NCBI RefSeq assembly: GCF_037975245.1
Contig: NC_092569.1
Location: forward strand, 18,719,001-18,783,000
From: Apostichopus japonicus
Lineage: Eukaryota > Echinodermata > Holothuroidea > Aspidochirotida > Stichopodidae
DNA: 64,000 nt
Reading direction: 5' to 3'
The first letter of the stretch is position 1. Each line of letters opens with the position of its first letter. The notes beneath the pieces were generated by a model. That model had not been told where the DNA came from. It worked only from the letters and a program-made list of their open reading frames with translations, and ran no database searches. A program made the translations under genes and the position numbers. Positions 35,143 to 48,860 of this stretch are shown piece by piece.

Positions 35143-38100
35143 TCAGATAGGTCGAATTTTCATTTCTGTGAACTTCAAGGTGAAAGAACCTCCAGGTAAA
35201 TTATCCCACTCAATACTAGCATCATTTCCACTTGCGGCATAGTAGTTCGAGTTAAGGTCAGAATGATCGCAACCGTTGTACCACCAAGCACTATGATTAG
35301 TAACGGCACAGTTGCTACTATAACGGTCATTGTCACTGTTGTATGTAGTAAAGGACATATTCCTGTGATAAGCCAGGGAATCATGGTCTGTGGAAAGGAT
35401 AGCATACATACATAAATGTGTAACAACATGCACAGTTGAAACGAGTTTCTTTTTCACATGGGACTGTACACTGAATATCTATAGGAGAGTATATCTAAAC
35501 ATTTTTTTAAACTAACTGATATGTGTTTTTTTGTTTTTTTAACAGCCATATCAGGTTCTGAATTTTCTTTGAACGAGGATTATTATACATGCTATGTATA
35601 TTTTTACTTCAAAACAGTCAATTTTGTTTTATTGTGAATAACTGTTTGAGTTCACAAGGCGAGACAAGATACGTCCAAAGTTAATTGATTTTCTTTTTTT
35701 TTTAGTATTTCACAAGAAATTATAACTAGTGCTTATTGGTGTAATGTGCTTGCATCTGTTTATCAATCTAATTCCCATAGGCAATTATGATGGTATGTAG
35801 TTATAAACGGCATTTATCAAGCCTTTTGACGTTTGCCTATTTTTATCTCAAATAATATTGAAGGTATCGCATTTCATATTTGGTTACTTTAATGTTATCG
35901 GTCCTCATTTTGAAATCTTTATTTGTTATTAATATATAATTAATTATATTAATTACTTTATATATAATTACTATATTCGTATTTATTAAACATTACACTG
36001 AACTCGTTTTATGTCATTGTTAATTCTCTCAACGTGTGTTCTTTATTCTTTAAAGTGGTAACGAAGCAAATGGCTTTCAAATATACGTAAACACATTTAT
36101 TTCTTCTAAAAAAAACTTGTGGAGGAGTGTATCAAATTTTCAACACAGCCAAAAGTGACAGCAGCATAAATCAATTAGGCTCTATATTTTAATTCATAAT
36201 TGTTAAGAACACTAACCAAACTTTCAGTCAATTCACCATATCTATAACCTTATTTCGAAGCACCTATAATTCATTATTAGTTTTATTAATCATAGTATCC
36301 AGTTTATACTTAATAGTAACGTATATTAGCCGATTCTGGGGGTATTTGATGTGTGTTTTTAGAGGTACACGCAATCAACCCGAGAGATCAGGAATCGCAC
36401 TTTGGTTGCCATGGTTTTCATCATTTGAAGCAAACAACGTGACTTAAACTTCGAGTCAGTTCCCTTTACAAATAAAGTTTGTCTATTTTGTTTTTTTAGA
36501 TTTAATGTTAGAAAGTCAAACTACAGTCCGTTGTATTCTGCTGACGAATGGGAGGGACGTCTCCTGTTGTTATAGGGCTTTTAAATACATTCAGAGAAAC
36601 TGAATCCCGCTCTATCGTATGTCTTCTTGTACCTTAAACTCGCTACTTAAGAACAAGAATTATCTAAAAGATGCTGCTCACATGGGCTTTGAGATATAGA
36701 GTAAATAAACTTACTGTCATGCATATTTTTTACTGTACACTTTGCCAATCCCCTTCTTGTATTCCTTCAAAAAGTTACTCGGCAAATAACTAACTGTCTC
36801 GAGAAAGCTAGTCGGTCTTTTAAATATGGTGAATGAACGTCTTTGACGACGGCCCACACGTTAAGATTACATTTTATACGAGAATGAATGCACTAGCTTA
36901 CGTCTCTGAATAAACACTTCTGTTCAATAGGATAGCAATTTTATTAGGTTTCTTGACTAATGTATACGTTCCATGTAAGTTGTTATCATATTTAAACCAT
37001 GGAGAATTATAGTATCTTAATAAAAGCAACAACCTTTGTGAGAGCAAAAGCAGAAAAGAGCATGCTATTTAACTTTGAAGTAAAAATTTGGAGGAAAAAA
37101 TGTTTCGATGATAAAGTCTGTTTTAAAGAATTGCAAATGTAATAGGACAGAGAAAGTAGAGGTTCTAGAAGGTAGATATGTTTGTACTTACTTCCTGTAC
37201 TTTCTGGCAGATACCCTCGTAGATCTACCATTCCGTATTTACGCCACTCATCACTAATACGGTGTAGAAGTAATGTGGAGGTAATGTACAGTTAAAGTAG
37301 ATGTAATGTAGAGGTTCTAGAAGATAGAAATGTATGTACTTACTTTCTGTACTTTCTGGCAGATACCCTCCTAGATCAACCATACCGTATTTACTCCACT
37401 CATCACTTATACGATGTAGAAGTAATGTAGAGGTAACGTAGAGGTAATGTAGAGGTATTGTAGAGGTATTGTAGAGGTAATGTAGAGGTTCAGGAAGATA
37501 GAAATGTATGTACTTATACTTGCTGTATTTCTGGCAGTTACCCTCCTAGATCTATGATTCCGTATTTACGGTAGAGGTAATGTAGAGGTAATGTAGAGGC
37601 AATGTAGATGTAATGTAGAGGTTCTAGAAGATAAAAAGTATGTACTTACGTGCTGTACTTTCTGGCAGATACCTTCCTAGATCTACCATTCTGTATTTAC
37701 TCCACTCATCACTGATACGAAATAGATCGTACTTGGCAAAGTAAGGAACGCCGTTAACATTATTCATGTCAATACGAAGTTCGTAATCTTTCTGGTTTGT
37801 CAAGTCAGATATTTGATCATTTCCAAGCCAGAACTCTCTCTTTAGAAAGCCAAAGCCTTGTTTGTACTCATTCCATGTCCGGTAGAAGTCAACAGATCCA
37901 TCTACTCGTCGTTGGATTACCTGACATGAATTATAGAGGAGAACGTTATAGGTAGTCTGCAATAATTATGTGAAGTGGCTAATATCAGTAACATAATATA
38001 ACTATTAAAGTGATGTCACAAGCGAGAGGATTTGTTAAATACTGAGGTATACAACAGTGTCTAGATATTTAAATACATGATAACGGTTGCCAAAGTGAAA

Positions 38101-41100
38101 TTTATATTTGGTGGTCAAAGAGGACACAAAATGTTGTCACACAAGTTGGTGAGACCCTCATTCATACAGTATATTTTAAAGATAAGATTTTCTTAAGTTT
38201 GATGATACTTATGAATTATATATTAGTCATTATTATTAATTATTTAATTAATTAATTAGTAATTAATTATTAATTACAAACCTGAAAGACGTACAGCAAG
38301 TATAACGAAGTAATCATGAAAGCAATTAGCCAAACAAATCAGTTTCTTTACTTTTAATAGTAATAAATAATATTTTAGAGCGATTACAATCAACATTAAG
38401 ATTGTATCACACATCGTGTTACAGGAATGTGATTTGTTGTTTATTTCAAGAACATATGTCTTGGTGTCCTGTACCCACCGCGCTACCAATACCAACATAC
38501 AGATTTTATTGATTTTGTTTTGGAGCGAATACAATCAACATTAAGATGGTATCACACATCGTGTTACAGGAATATGATTTGTTGATGATTTCAAGAACAT
38601 ATGTCTTGGTGTCCTGTACCCACCGCGCTACCAATACCAACATATAGATATTATTGATTTTGTTTAATAGAGATGACATTGCCATCATGTAAAAACCGTT
38701 TCATTTTTTTACATAAAGTAGCCTACATGTTATGAAATTTAAAAGGATCGAAATTGGGAAAGATTACAGGAATATATAATGAAAATTTGATGACGATGAT
38801 AATGCAGTTACAACGATCGTTTAATAGTTGACGAATGACAACACCCCAGATTTCCGACTGCATCTCTGCACTCGTTCTACTAGCTACATTCGTTATTATT
38901 TAAATCCTCTAGTCAAAACTTCATGTAAAATGCCCCTCCTCTCCCCTATCTTATCCCTTTCCCTTCAAACTCTATTTCGCTTTGATAAATACAAAATACT
39001 TACAGTCCAACCGCCTCCATCAATCGAGTTGTTACAAAAGACCATAAAAGGTTCAGGAGAATTATCTGGTTGAATCATAAACACACTGGATTCTGTATCT
39101 TGGTCGCCGCATTGTTCGTAAACTTCTTGACAATCTCTGGGATACTGTGGTTCTTGGTAGTAGAAGTAAGATGAACCTGAAGATAAAAAGTAAGCGTCTT
39201 AGTATCAAGTAAAGTTTGTCATTCTTCAAACGTGACCTTGCGGAACTAATATTCAAAACATTAAACCGCATAATACAACTATAAATCACTAGTTGTGAAA
39301 AAGTAGCAAGCAAATGTAAGATTTCAATCTCTTAAATATACTTTTCGCTTTAAAATTGGAAGGGATGGTCTAGATGAGACATTATAACACGTACAAGGTC
39401 AAAATAATCAGTTAATTTCAAACTTTAAAAGGTTTTCCGTCACCACACGAAAAGGGATGATATATACTCACTGCTTGTGTCTCTCCTTTGTCTCAATCGG
39501 GAATTATATTCTGTTTTCTCCGAACCGCCCTGAAAGAACAGTATTACGCTTGTTTTACGCATTAATATTTCAAAAGATTCCAAATTTGAGTTAAACTGTT
39601 AAATTGGAAGCTACCCGACCTGTAAGTTGTAATCCATAAGCCCTTGCGAGTTTCTCCCACATTTGTGATCGCTAAGGCGTCGTAAAAATAACTGCTGATT
39701 ATTATTATTATATTATTATAAATGAAACTTTTAAAATTATTAATCAAAATGACATGACATTATTCATGTAGGGCAATTCACTTGTGGAATAGTACTTTGC
39801 TTTGCTATAGATAAAAATGTTATGGTAACCAAGTTAAAATAATAACAAAATGTAAGATTATTTCACAGTTTTCAAATGAATTAATGTCCCGGACAATAAT
39901 TTTGGTGTAAAAGTTGGTATTTTAGAAATCGTTAGATTGTTTATTATACAACTACTAACAATTTATAATTACTCCCATGGAGTCGCATTACTTTGGACTC
40001 TACTTTTCACAAAGGAAACATTACAAAACGTTAAAGGTTTTGTTCATAAATAATACTTTTAAGCTGCCATTAAGTCTCGAACGGAATAGATATATTTGAT
40101 GATTTCTTAGTTTGATTATTCTATGTTTTGGTCAATCTTCGATGTATAGATTTACTAAACACGTCAGAAACTGACAAACAAAAATACTTTATTGCACCGC
40201 TCTGTGTATCGTAACCAACTTTAAATTCAGCGGGAAACAAGAGACAATAAAAGTCTGCATTCAGTGTAAATTGTACAATTGGTAATATCTTTATGCATAG
40301 AACGTTACATTTGACAAGTTATCAACTCCGTAACCTGATTGTAAGACACGTCCGATGTCTGACATATTCTCGAAATTTAATTAGACCACTCAAATTTTAC
40401 TTTTAACAACACGTTTGTTCAATACTTTATGCAAAATGTTGACATTTTTTTAGAATTAAGTATACCATTCTGATTATTCTGTATGAGCTATTTTACGGTA
40501 GACTTATAGTGCTTTGCAATTCCCTGGTGGAAATTCCAGTTGAAATTTTGAACTGGGTTCAACTGGAATTTTCTATACGGAAATTGGCCCAAATTTGAAC
40601 TAGGTTGAAATGGGTAAACTGGGTCCAACTGGTTCAACTATGTTTTACTGGGTCCAACTGGTTCAAGTTCAACTATGTTTTACTGGGTCCAACTGGTTCA
40701 ACTATGTTTTACTGGGTCCAACTGGTTCAACTATGTTTTACTGGGTCCAACTGGTTCAACTATGTTTTACTGGGTCAACTATGTTTTACTGGGTCCAACT
40801 GGTTCAACTTTATTTTACTGGGTCAACTATGTTTTACTGGGTTCAACTGGGTCAACTATGTTTTGCTGGGTTAAACTGGGTGAACTATGTTTTACTGCTT
40901 TTATTTTTAAATAGTTTAAACTGGGATTCTCAACTGGTGTTATCTACACAATATAACACCACACTATAAGAAGTTTTCATTATTTTTACAGTAGATCTAT
41001 ACTGTATGTGTTAGGGTGTTAGCCACTGAAAATAAATGTTTGTTCTTGATCAGAGAACTCTGGATTTGGTGTGATGACCAAATACAGAGCAAGACACATA

Positions 41101-44100
41101 AAAAAATGGAGAACTCAACTGGATTGGATCAAAAGAAATTATAATTATGAAAAACAAACAAAGTACAGTTGATCTTGGATCAGTCAAAGAATTAAATGAA
41201 ATAACTTACAGTGGTGAGGTGCGCACCCAAAATATAAAGAAATACACTTAATTTAAAAGTATGTTCTGGTGATTTGGCCTGCTGGTGATATCAAGTATTC
41301 TACGACCTCAGATCTTCCACGACATCAGATCTACAACCTCAGTATAGTTGATCCCCAATAAATGGTATGTCCGATCCCAACAAAATACAGTAGTATCCTT
41401 TAATTTATATGAAATATTGTCCAGGGTATCCTTTCAGTAAAATAATGTCAATATCCTTTGTACATAGTAAAATAATGTCCTTTATAAGTGATGGTGTCCC
41501 AGAATATCCTTTATGTAAAATAATATCCTTTATAGTAAAAAGTATCCTTTAAAATAAATAGTGTCCCAGACTATCATTGAGTATCACAAATTCCATAAAA
41601 TAATAAGGTCTACAGTAACTTGAACTATGTAAATTAAGGTTTAAAACAAACTATCTAGATATTAAACTATCTTTCTCTTCTTTTACAACTGCCTTGCTCA
41701 GATACTCATAGCCAACTGCCTAACTACCTATACCCTCACAAAACTCCTTTGTTCCTAAAATATATACACACAGACCCCATTTCCTGTGAGGGAATTATTT
41801 CGAGGAAGAACAAGATAGTTGCCTAGCAACCCAGAAGAGAGAAAATTGTTAATCAACCCCTTTGCTGACACACGACAACATACAAATATACTGTACAAAT
41901 GTTTAACCCTCTGTACAGTGAACACTGCACTAATAAACAAGTAAAACTATGGTACCAAACAAAACTTTATGTAAGAGCTGACCATCTTACACTGCACTAA
42001 TGAAGCCTCACTTAAAATTAGATTGATATTTTAATCATATGTTCATAATGTTCAGTGTAGGGCATCCTCACATTTGTAGCATATACGTGTATGCTGTATA
42101 CTTCACTAATGACTTTTGCAAAGTATGTTATTATGCCAATAGGACACTTCATGTTTGAAACAACAATCAAGGCAATTGCGTTAATTTTGAAATATCTGTG
42201 AGCTTCTTTTGTTTGTGACACCTTAAGAAGTTGCCATTATGTTCGCTAGTTGACAATAGCTTTCCTAAAATCATGCGGCTAAATATAGTGTTAACTTGAG
42301 TATAACTACTGTAGGTTAGGCCCTTATAAAGTATAAGCTAGTCAACTAAAACGTTAGAATATGTCTAACGTTAGTAAATGTACCATGTAGTATACCTAGT
42401 AGGGAACCGGTTTGTTAGGCCTAGCCTATACTATAGTCCTAGGCCACTATATACAAAGTTTCTGTTCAATTCAAATATTTATGATAAAGAGCACGTTTAT
42501 AATCAATTATAACGTTACAAGTATGTAACAATAATATAAAGATACTGCAAGATCACAAAGGAGGGAACTTAGCCGCGGTAATTATTTGAAATTGTTGGCA
42601 AAATCGGTTACAAATGCAATTCTGCGAAGCTTCTGTTGGCGTTTGTGGTTTGCGGATTCGGAATTTATAAATTTAGCCCAACGCAAGACAAATGTCAAAG
42701 TTCAAATTTAGTCGGATCATACTATTTAGCACTAGGAAGGCATTTTGCCTACCAATTGTTCAAATCGCCGAACAAAGTATAAACATAATTTTTTCAAATT
42801 TATTATATAGTAAATATTTCATATCTTTAATCATTGCGGTACAAAAGTTTAATCGTTTAATCATAACTGTGATAAATATGACAAAGATTTATTTTACACC
42901 CCTCATAAGTTGGCTAGTTTAGCATTTTCAATATATTACGATACGGTTACTGCTTACGAACTTACATTTGATTATTACGCCAAAAATAAAAGCAGTCAAC
43001 ATAGTCCAGACCCAGTTGAGCCAGTGTGAAACCTAGTTCAACCCCAACAGGGAAAGTTCACCAGTAAACATAGTTCAAACCCAGTTGGGCTTGTGCAAAC
43101 CAGTGAAACCTAGTTAAATCCCAGCTGGGTCAGTTCACCAGCCAACAGTCCAAACCTAGTTGGGCCAGTGCAAAACCAATGAAACCTAGTTCAACCCCAA
43201 CAGGGCAAGTTCACCAGTCAACATAGTTCAAACCCAGTTGGGCTAGTGCAAAAACCAGTGAAACCTAGTTGAAGCCCAACTGGATCAGTTCAAACATAGT
43301 TCAAATTCAGTTTGGCCTGAACAAACCCAGTTGAACATTGTGTAAACCCAGCTGAACCTAGCTCATGTACAGCATAGCCCAGTTGGAACCCAGTTAAACA
43401 CAGTTAAAAACCAGTTAAACATAGTAGGCCCTAGTAGAACCTAGTTGATTTTTTTAACTGGGTTCTACTGGAATTTCTACCAGGGTTACATTAAGATTGA
43501 TCAAATAACAGAGTTTTGAGAAGTATTTACAAGTTTGTATTAACAAAAGAGTGTTTTTAAGTTACTTTAGAATTACTGCGATGTGGTTATCAAAGTGTGT
43601 CAATACTGTTAAAATTGTTTATTTAACATCATATTTCATGGATTTGTTGAATCGTTTCAAGAAATATATTTCCAAAATTATTCAAAATTTAATTTGTTGC
43701 AAAATATTTTCTTTCAAGAATGCCCTAATTTAGAGGGGCAAATGTCTAAATACTTCTTTTATCTTTTGATTTATTTTGTATATTTTCCTTACACAATTAT
43801 TTGGCCTGTAAAACACCACCAACAATAGATAAACGCATGACTTTTAACTGTACGGAAGGACGATTTATTTAGGTCGACATGGACATAGATAAGTGGTTTA
43901 CCATATATATTGTGTATAATGTTATTATGAAAATGTTATTTCAACACAATTGTAAACTATGGTAATCACATATTAAACTTATTATGTGTTTGCAGTGTCT
44001 GAACTTGAATTAATATGTTCATAAAGGTAACAGAAAGTTACATTCTCTTCTGAAACAAAATATGCAATTGTGTTTACGGTTTATGATGATAGCCTGCTAT

Positions 44101-45437
44101 TCGAGAGATGGTTGGTTCTGATTAAAAAAAATCCAAACTATCTTTGAATATTGTTTGAAAAGTTGAATGGTTTACATAAACACTATAGGTTTTATATGAT
44201 TGAGTAATACACAGTTACTTGGTGTCTTTCTAACATTAATAAACATGAATTGTTTTAGACAGAGAGCGAGACAAGTATGCTTGAATTAAAAATTCTGAAG
44301 TATTAAAGTAACTTGTCCTGGTGAAATAAAGCCGCAGTAAGTTATGAATAGCTTCACTTAAAGATTGTGTGATTATTATTAAACGAAAGCAAACGAAAGA
44401 AATAAAACATTGTTTGGTTATTTCAATGCATTCAATCATTTCAACATTTAAAAAGTTTCTTTTATCTTTTCATTTATTAAACTTATTCTGTATTTGCAGT
44501 GTCTGAACTTGAATTAATATGTTCATAAAGGTAACAGAAAGTTACATTCTCTTCTAAAACAAAATATGCGATGGAATTTACGGTTTATGATGATAGCCTT
44601 TCCCGCAATAAAATGGTGGCATAATAATACATTATTAAGAGTTTTTGCTTAAAATATATAGCATAAAAGCTCTCTTATGTCATCAAATTATCACAATTTG
44701 GCTTAATTGTAAGGATACATATTATAGAATGTACATTTTAATGAACAAACGATCACATTTGCTACACATATACCATTCACAAAGCAGAACATTCACTATG
44801 GAAATTTTCCAGCGATGGTTTGGATGTTTGGGTAATTGTGTATATGTTTTATTAGAGAGAGTTGATTTGTCGAACCGTACAAATATTTCAAAAACTGCTA
44901 TTCGAGAAGATAGGTTTTTTCAAACTATCTTTGAATATTGTTTGAAAAGTTGAATGGTTTACACAAACACTATAGGTTTTATATGATTGAGTAATGCACA
45001 GTTACTGGGTTTCTTTCCAACATTAATAAACATGAATTGTTTTAGACAGAGAGCGAGACAAGTATGCTTGAATTACAAATTATGTAGTATTAAAGTAACT
45101 TGTCCAGGTGAAATAAAGCCGCAGTGAGTTTTTAATAGCTTCACGTAAAGATTGTGTGATTATTATCAAACGAAAGCAAACGAAAGAAAAAAACATTGTT
45201 TTGTTAATTCAATGCATTTGATCATTTCAACATTTAAAAAGTTTGAAGTAAATTTGGGGTTTCAATTCTGATTTGTGTTAAATGGTTGAACTCTGATAAA
45301 ATAAAAGAAAGTAGTGTCTACTGTTATAACTGACCAGAAATGAAAAGAATGGTAAAACTCACCGATTTCAAAGAAGACAGAGAGCTGCCGAATTCAGACA
45401 GAAATCCAAAAGCGAACAAAATAATCTTGATCTTCAT
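35143..45437 (-). CDS. FReD gene D: secreted fibrinogen-like protein, 273 aa, intact
   Basis: Exons in order: 45363-45437 (ATG, signal peptide), 39472-39529, 39004-39176, 37650-37920 and 35143-35387. Lengths 75, 58, 173, 271 and 245 give 274 codons including the stop; all joins are in phase. It is a close paralog of C: the same RQRR exon, the same FBG layout, C-terminal SDND, SAWWYNGC and EMKIRPI. Differences: the conserved Gly in ESGVF is Ser (ESSVF); exon 4 ends GCA C instead of GCA A, so the junction codon is His rather than Asn; exon 5 is one codon shorter. Intron 4 carries three truncated exon-4 copies, and intron 1 holds a 3-kb inserted element and a tandem duplication, which explains why this gene is the longest of the three. 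Confidence 0.88.
37192..37649 (-). repeat. Array of three truncated exon-4 copies with minisatellite, gene D intron 4
   Basis: Copies at about 37192-37263, 37344-37415 and 37519-37570 repeat the exon end (ISDEW..YLPEST) with its donor; the third is shortened and shifted. Short runs of the 11-bp unit GTAGAGGTAAT separate them. Confidence 0.85.
38379..38668. repeat. Two-copy 145-bp tandem duplication in gene D intron 3
   Basis: AGCGA(A/T)TACAATCAACATTA starts each copy, at about 38379 and 38524. Gene C has a single copy near 26713. The unit contains the tRNA-like piece described at 26775. Confidence 0.8.
40545..40915. repeat. 29-bp minisatellite, left arm
   Basis: The unit ACTGGGTCCAACTGGTTCAA followed by CTATGTTTT repeats with a period of 29, for example at 40682, 40711 and 40740, with shortened units later. 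Because 29 is not a multiple of 3, all three frames stay open; these frames are not genes. Confidence 0.92.
43005..43470. repeat. Degenerate minisatellite, right arm
   Basis: Units such as AACCTAGTTCAACCCCA and CACCAGTAAACATAGTTCAA resemble the reverse complement of the left arm. Units are more diverged than on the left. Confidence 0.8.
43984..45266. repeat. Large tandem duplication in gene D intron 1
   Basis: GTGTCTGAACTTGAATTAAT occurs at about 43996 and 44499, and the following blocks, up to AACATTTAAAAAGTTT, recur in order. The first copy lacks an internal stretch of roughly 280 bases. Genes C and E have one copy (from about 29352 and 54331). Confidence 0.75.
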
Positions 45438-47174
45438 GTTGAGCAATACAGGTGAACAAATCGTCGAGATTAAGACTGATAGCACTTCACAGCAGGAGAA
45501 CTAACGCAAGAATGAATTCAAAGCCAATCTGACATTCTCGATATCACTAAATTGTCTTACTTGAAACAAAGGAGATTGATGACGTAGTCGTTCTATTCAA
45601 TTGTAAGGATGCTGTGACGCATCTGTTTCAATTTTAAGGAATTATTGCAAAAATAGTTCAATACCATTAAAAGAACTTATCTTGATGTTTTGACTAATCG
45701 AAATTACAGTTGCAAAGTATTTACGTCTCATATTGAACTCCATCCATCGTATTGCTTTAGTGTTATACCAATGAATATATAAATCAAACAATCAGGTCAC
45801 TTGATGCGGTTTCAGAATGCCAAGTAGCTAAACGCCAGCAGAGTAGTTGTCTGATTTGTGGATGAACGTTACATTAGAATTGTAACATTTGCCAAAAATA
45901 TGTATTACTTGTTTCAACTCATTAGTTGGGATTACCTTAGTTGCTCATGGTTTAAATAAGCAAGTTTTTTTGATGCTTCGTAATATCTGATAGATGCCAC
46001 GTGACAATACAATTTATAGCCCTGCTGCAAGAATGCGCCGAAAGTTGTTTGTATTGTTATATGACGTAGGCGTACACTTGAAAGGAATGCAAAGTAATCC
46101 TTTCTTAGTGAGATAAACGTATCGAAGTATTTCAAAGAAACATGTTTCCCAATGGTGTGTAAATGTTCAGGTTATATCTAATAACTGAATGACTCAACCA
46201 GATGTGTAACAATTATGATCGTTTTACCGCAATAGACGGTTGTTTTGCTTCATGTATCTCAGATTAACAAGGTACACGCGTTCATCGCATTGCTTCAGTG
46301 TTACGTCAGTGAATATATGAATCAACCAATCAGGTTACTACATGCCGTTTTAAAAGTAGCTCAACTCCTGTAGACTGTCTGATTTGTGAATGAACGTTGA
46401 ATTGCAATATTTCTTCTAACTGTTGTAAGTGACCATTGAAAGTAGTGAAAGATAAATAAGTGCTGAAGGTCTTCCTTCATAAGTGTTTTTTTTTTTTTTT
46501 TTGTCAAAATAGTGAAAGTTGTCACGTAACAACATAGGATGTTCCGACGTATGGTACATATTTAGGTCATTATTTCTTCTCAGTTAGATGTTTCAATTGG
46601 TCGGTCGGTCTGTTTAACTGATTTCGTTCCATCCTTGTCGACACAGTACACGGCACACGGTACACAGCTGTTTTCTGAAATCTAGCTATAGGCTTAATCA
46701 TTGGTACAATTCGCCACAAATGTTCGGCTCCTACGTATCGATTCCGTGTGTATTCAAATTAACGCTTTGAATGATACATGACCATACAATATCGGAACAT
46801 ATAGTGACAGTACACGGTGAGATCATTTAGGAGAGAAATGGTGTACTAAGCCATTGCAAAGTCTTTTATACACAATCGCAGAAATTCTTTCCTGCAAGTC
46901 TAAAATATGTTTCTTATTGAAATCTTTCCAAGTGCATAATATATTACACATCATGCGACTCGAGTAAGGTTGGCGGTCCAACTAAAAAAAAAAATTGTAA
47001 ACGAAATAACTCTGAAAGTTGAGCTTGGATGAACTTCATTTCTTGAATATAGTTCCACCTTATTTATTGCTGCACAACAGCGTACAAATAAATGCTGTTA
47101 TTGTCTGTTGTAAGAGGCTGTTGCAAGTGTCTGCTCTTCATGGCTGTTATCTTCAAACCAATTCGAAGTTTACA
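45438..47174. other. Spacer upstream of gene D
   Basis: No supported gene. The proximal 200 bases match the conserved upstream block of C and E, with TGACGTAG at 45580-45587. Relative to C, about 650 bases are missing at about 45740, where sequence matching 30590 joins sequence matching 31275. Confidence 0.5.
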
Positions 47175-47236
47175 ATAAAAGAGTCAACCTCAGGTTCAGT
47201 AACTTCATCCTCAATGCAAGCTATCGGTAAAAGATA
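47175..47236 (+). pseudogene. Orphan copy of TRNAU1AP exon 1 (broken)
   Basis: It is homologous to 59785-59862, but the start codon is ATA and a deletion of about 18 bases removes the LWMG codons and the splice donor. MQAIGKR is still readable. Confidence 0.8.
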
Positions 47237-48633
47237 CAAGAACTTCTTTTCTTTTGCGCTGCTGTTATAGTTATGTACGCTTCGTACTCTGATCTGTGCG
47301 GCTGGTTGAATCTTGGCATATGGATGGTTTGAATGTTTTGGACTAAGTTATATACAACATTGTGTATGCAAGAAATGAATTGGGACCATTTCCGCGACAA
47401 AACGCCTAGTTTACAACATTGCAGTCTGGCATCCATTTTACCGGAATTAAAAACATGCAACAAGTTGACGACATTTTGGGTTTTTTTTTATACGTTTCCT
47501 TGCTTTTGAACTTCAATCATTGTAATCATTGTAAGTCTAGCGGAATTTGACCATAGCAACGGTTAAATCATGCCATTGAAAGATGATAAAAGAGAAAATC
47601 AAAGGGATTGATAAGGATACCAATAACCACTGAAGTGTAAGAGCTAACATAAATCTCCTCAGAACTTCATCATGTTTTTGGTATTTACCGATGAATGCAA
47701 AATTGATATTAATTTAAAACGACAATAATACTGTATTCTATATATGTGTCAGTCTCTACAAACAGTAGCATTTGTCGTTGTCCAGTATGTCCAGATAGTT
47801 ACTACTGCCCCTGGTGTGTCCATTGTGTAACTGTTTGAGTATAACCCTTGTACCTCTAGGGATTTGCTAGCGCTATCAGCTGGTAGTAGACGTAGAACAT
47901 TGTACCTCAAACTCTAGTATTGATACATGCTCTACTGTAGGCGTTGAGCATTTCAATGTTTAAATCATGAGATATTAATAATTTTGCATAAAGTAACCCT
48001 CATGGTTGAAAGAGAGTGTGCACCTCCACAACCGGGGGATCCACGCCTGAGAGTTTCGCGGGTCCGGAGGGGTGATGTTACTCTTCTCCGACTAAATGTA
48101 AGGAAAATCAACAGCTGAACGCCCACAGACCCTACCAACATACCCCACTCCCTTCCCTCCTTCCCCCTCCCTTGCGCAAATCATTGAACTGCCAGATATA
48201 TTACCAGAAATAATCCAAGTCCTTACTGAAAGGAAATTTATGGACGCCACTGGAAGGAGGCTGTTGACGGAGGGTTCCGTAGCCATCCTAAACTACCTTC
48301 CCAATGCTTCAACAGATGCGAACATCAAACATTTAAACACTTCAAACTTCTTCTTTATTAGTTTCAGAAAACTTAATGTTTACATGAGAGACTGTAGGAA
48401 ACGTTGAAATAGTTGTCATGAGGGACTTCTGCAGTTAAACTTTCGTGTCACTCGAAACCAACTAAAGGTTCAATCTCCAGAAACAAACGATGTGGAATGA
48501 TATGTAATCAGGCTTTTTACTTGTTAAGTAGCACATGCCAATGCGATACTTCACTATCTGGGAGAAATTAAGTTTCAGCTATACAAATAAGACAAGAAAA
48601 CAGCAAGGCCAATAGTTTCAATAACATTAAATC
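47237..48633. other. Region between the broken orphan exon and gene E
   Basis: Copied TRNAU1AP intron 1 sequence runs to about 48003. A more GC-rich insertion of unknown nature follows (about 48003-48300), then flank sequence like that before C and D. One plus-strand frame in the insertion (about 48177 on) codes for LPEIIQVLTERKFMDATGRR and onward, with no family recognised. Confidence 0.45.
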
Positions 48634-48639
48634 TTTATT
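48634..48639 (-). promoter_or_regulatory. Probable poly(A) signal of gene E
   Basis: AATAAA on the minus strand about 222 bases after the stop, matching C and D. Confidence 0.6.
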
Positions 48640-48860
48640 GATTTCTACTAAATGTATATCAATCAACCATTATTATACAATCACTAGACTCTTTTCAGCG
48701 TCTGCATTTATCATGATGTTTTATATTGATTTACATTTTGTTGACAGTGTGTGCTTTTTCTTCAGGCTTTGTAGCTTCAACTCTGAGAATTTCCGCCTCA
48801 TTGAAGCAATTATATTTTGATGTTCTTGACATGATATTACGGCAAGATTCACTGTAGACA

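Larger units (their letters stand above)
40522..43485. mobile_element. 3-kb DNA element with 19-bp inverted ends and inverted minisatellites
   Basis: The left end CCCTGGTGGAAATTCCAGT (40522-40540) is matched by the reverse complement of 43467-43485 with one mismatch. Genes C (about 28832) and E (about 53831) have the empty site CAATT(A/G)CATTAA, so this is an insertion in D alone. The flanks suggest a 2-bp TT duplication. Next to the ends lie two minisatellite arrays in opposite orientation. The interior (about 40920-43000) is AT rich, with many TATCCTTTA motifs at 41395-41580, and has no long open frame, so it looks nonautonomous. I cannot assign a superfamily. Confidence 0.82.

Noticed and set aside
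40605-40969. Three overlapping open frames with FTGSNWFNYVLLG-type repeats
   Set aside because: They are translations of the 29-bp minisatellite in three frames, which stay open because the unit lacks stops; no start context or splice partner.
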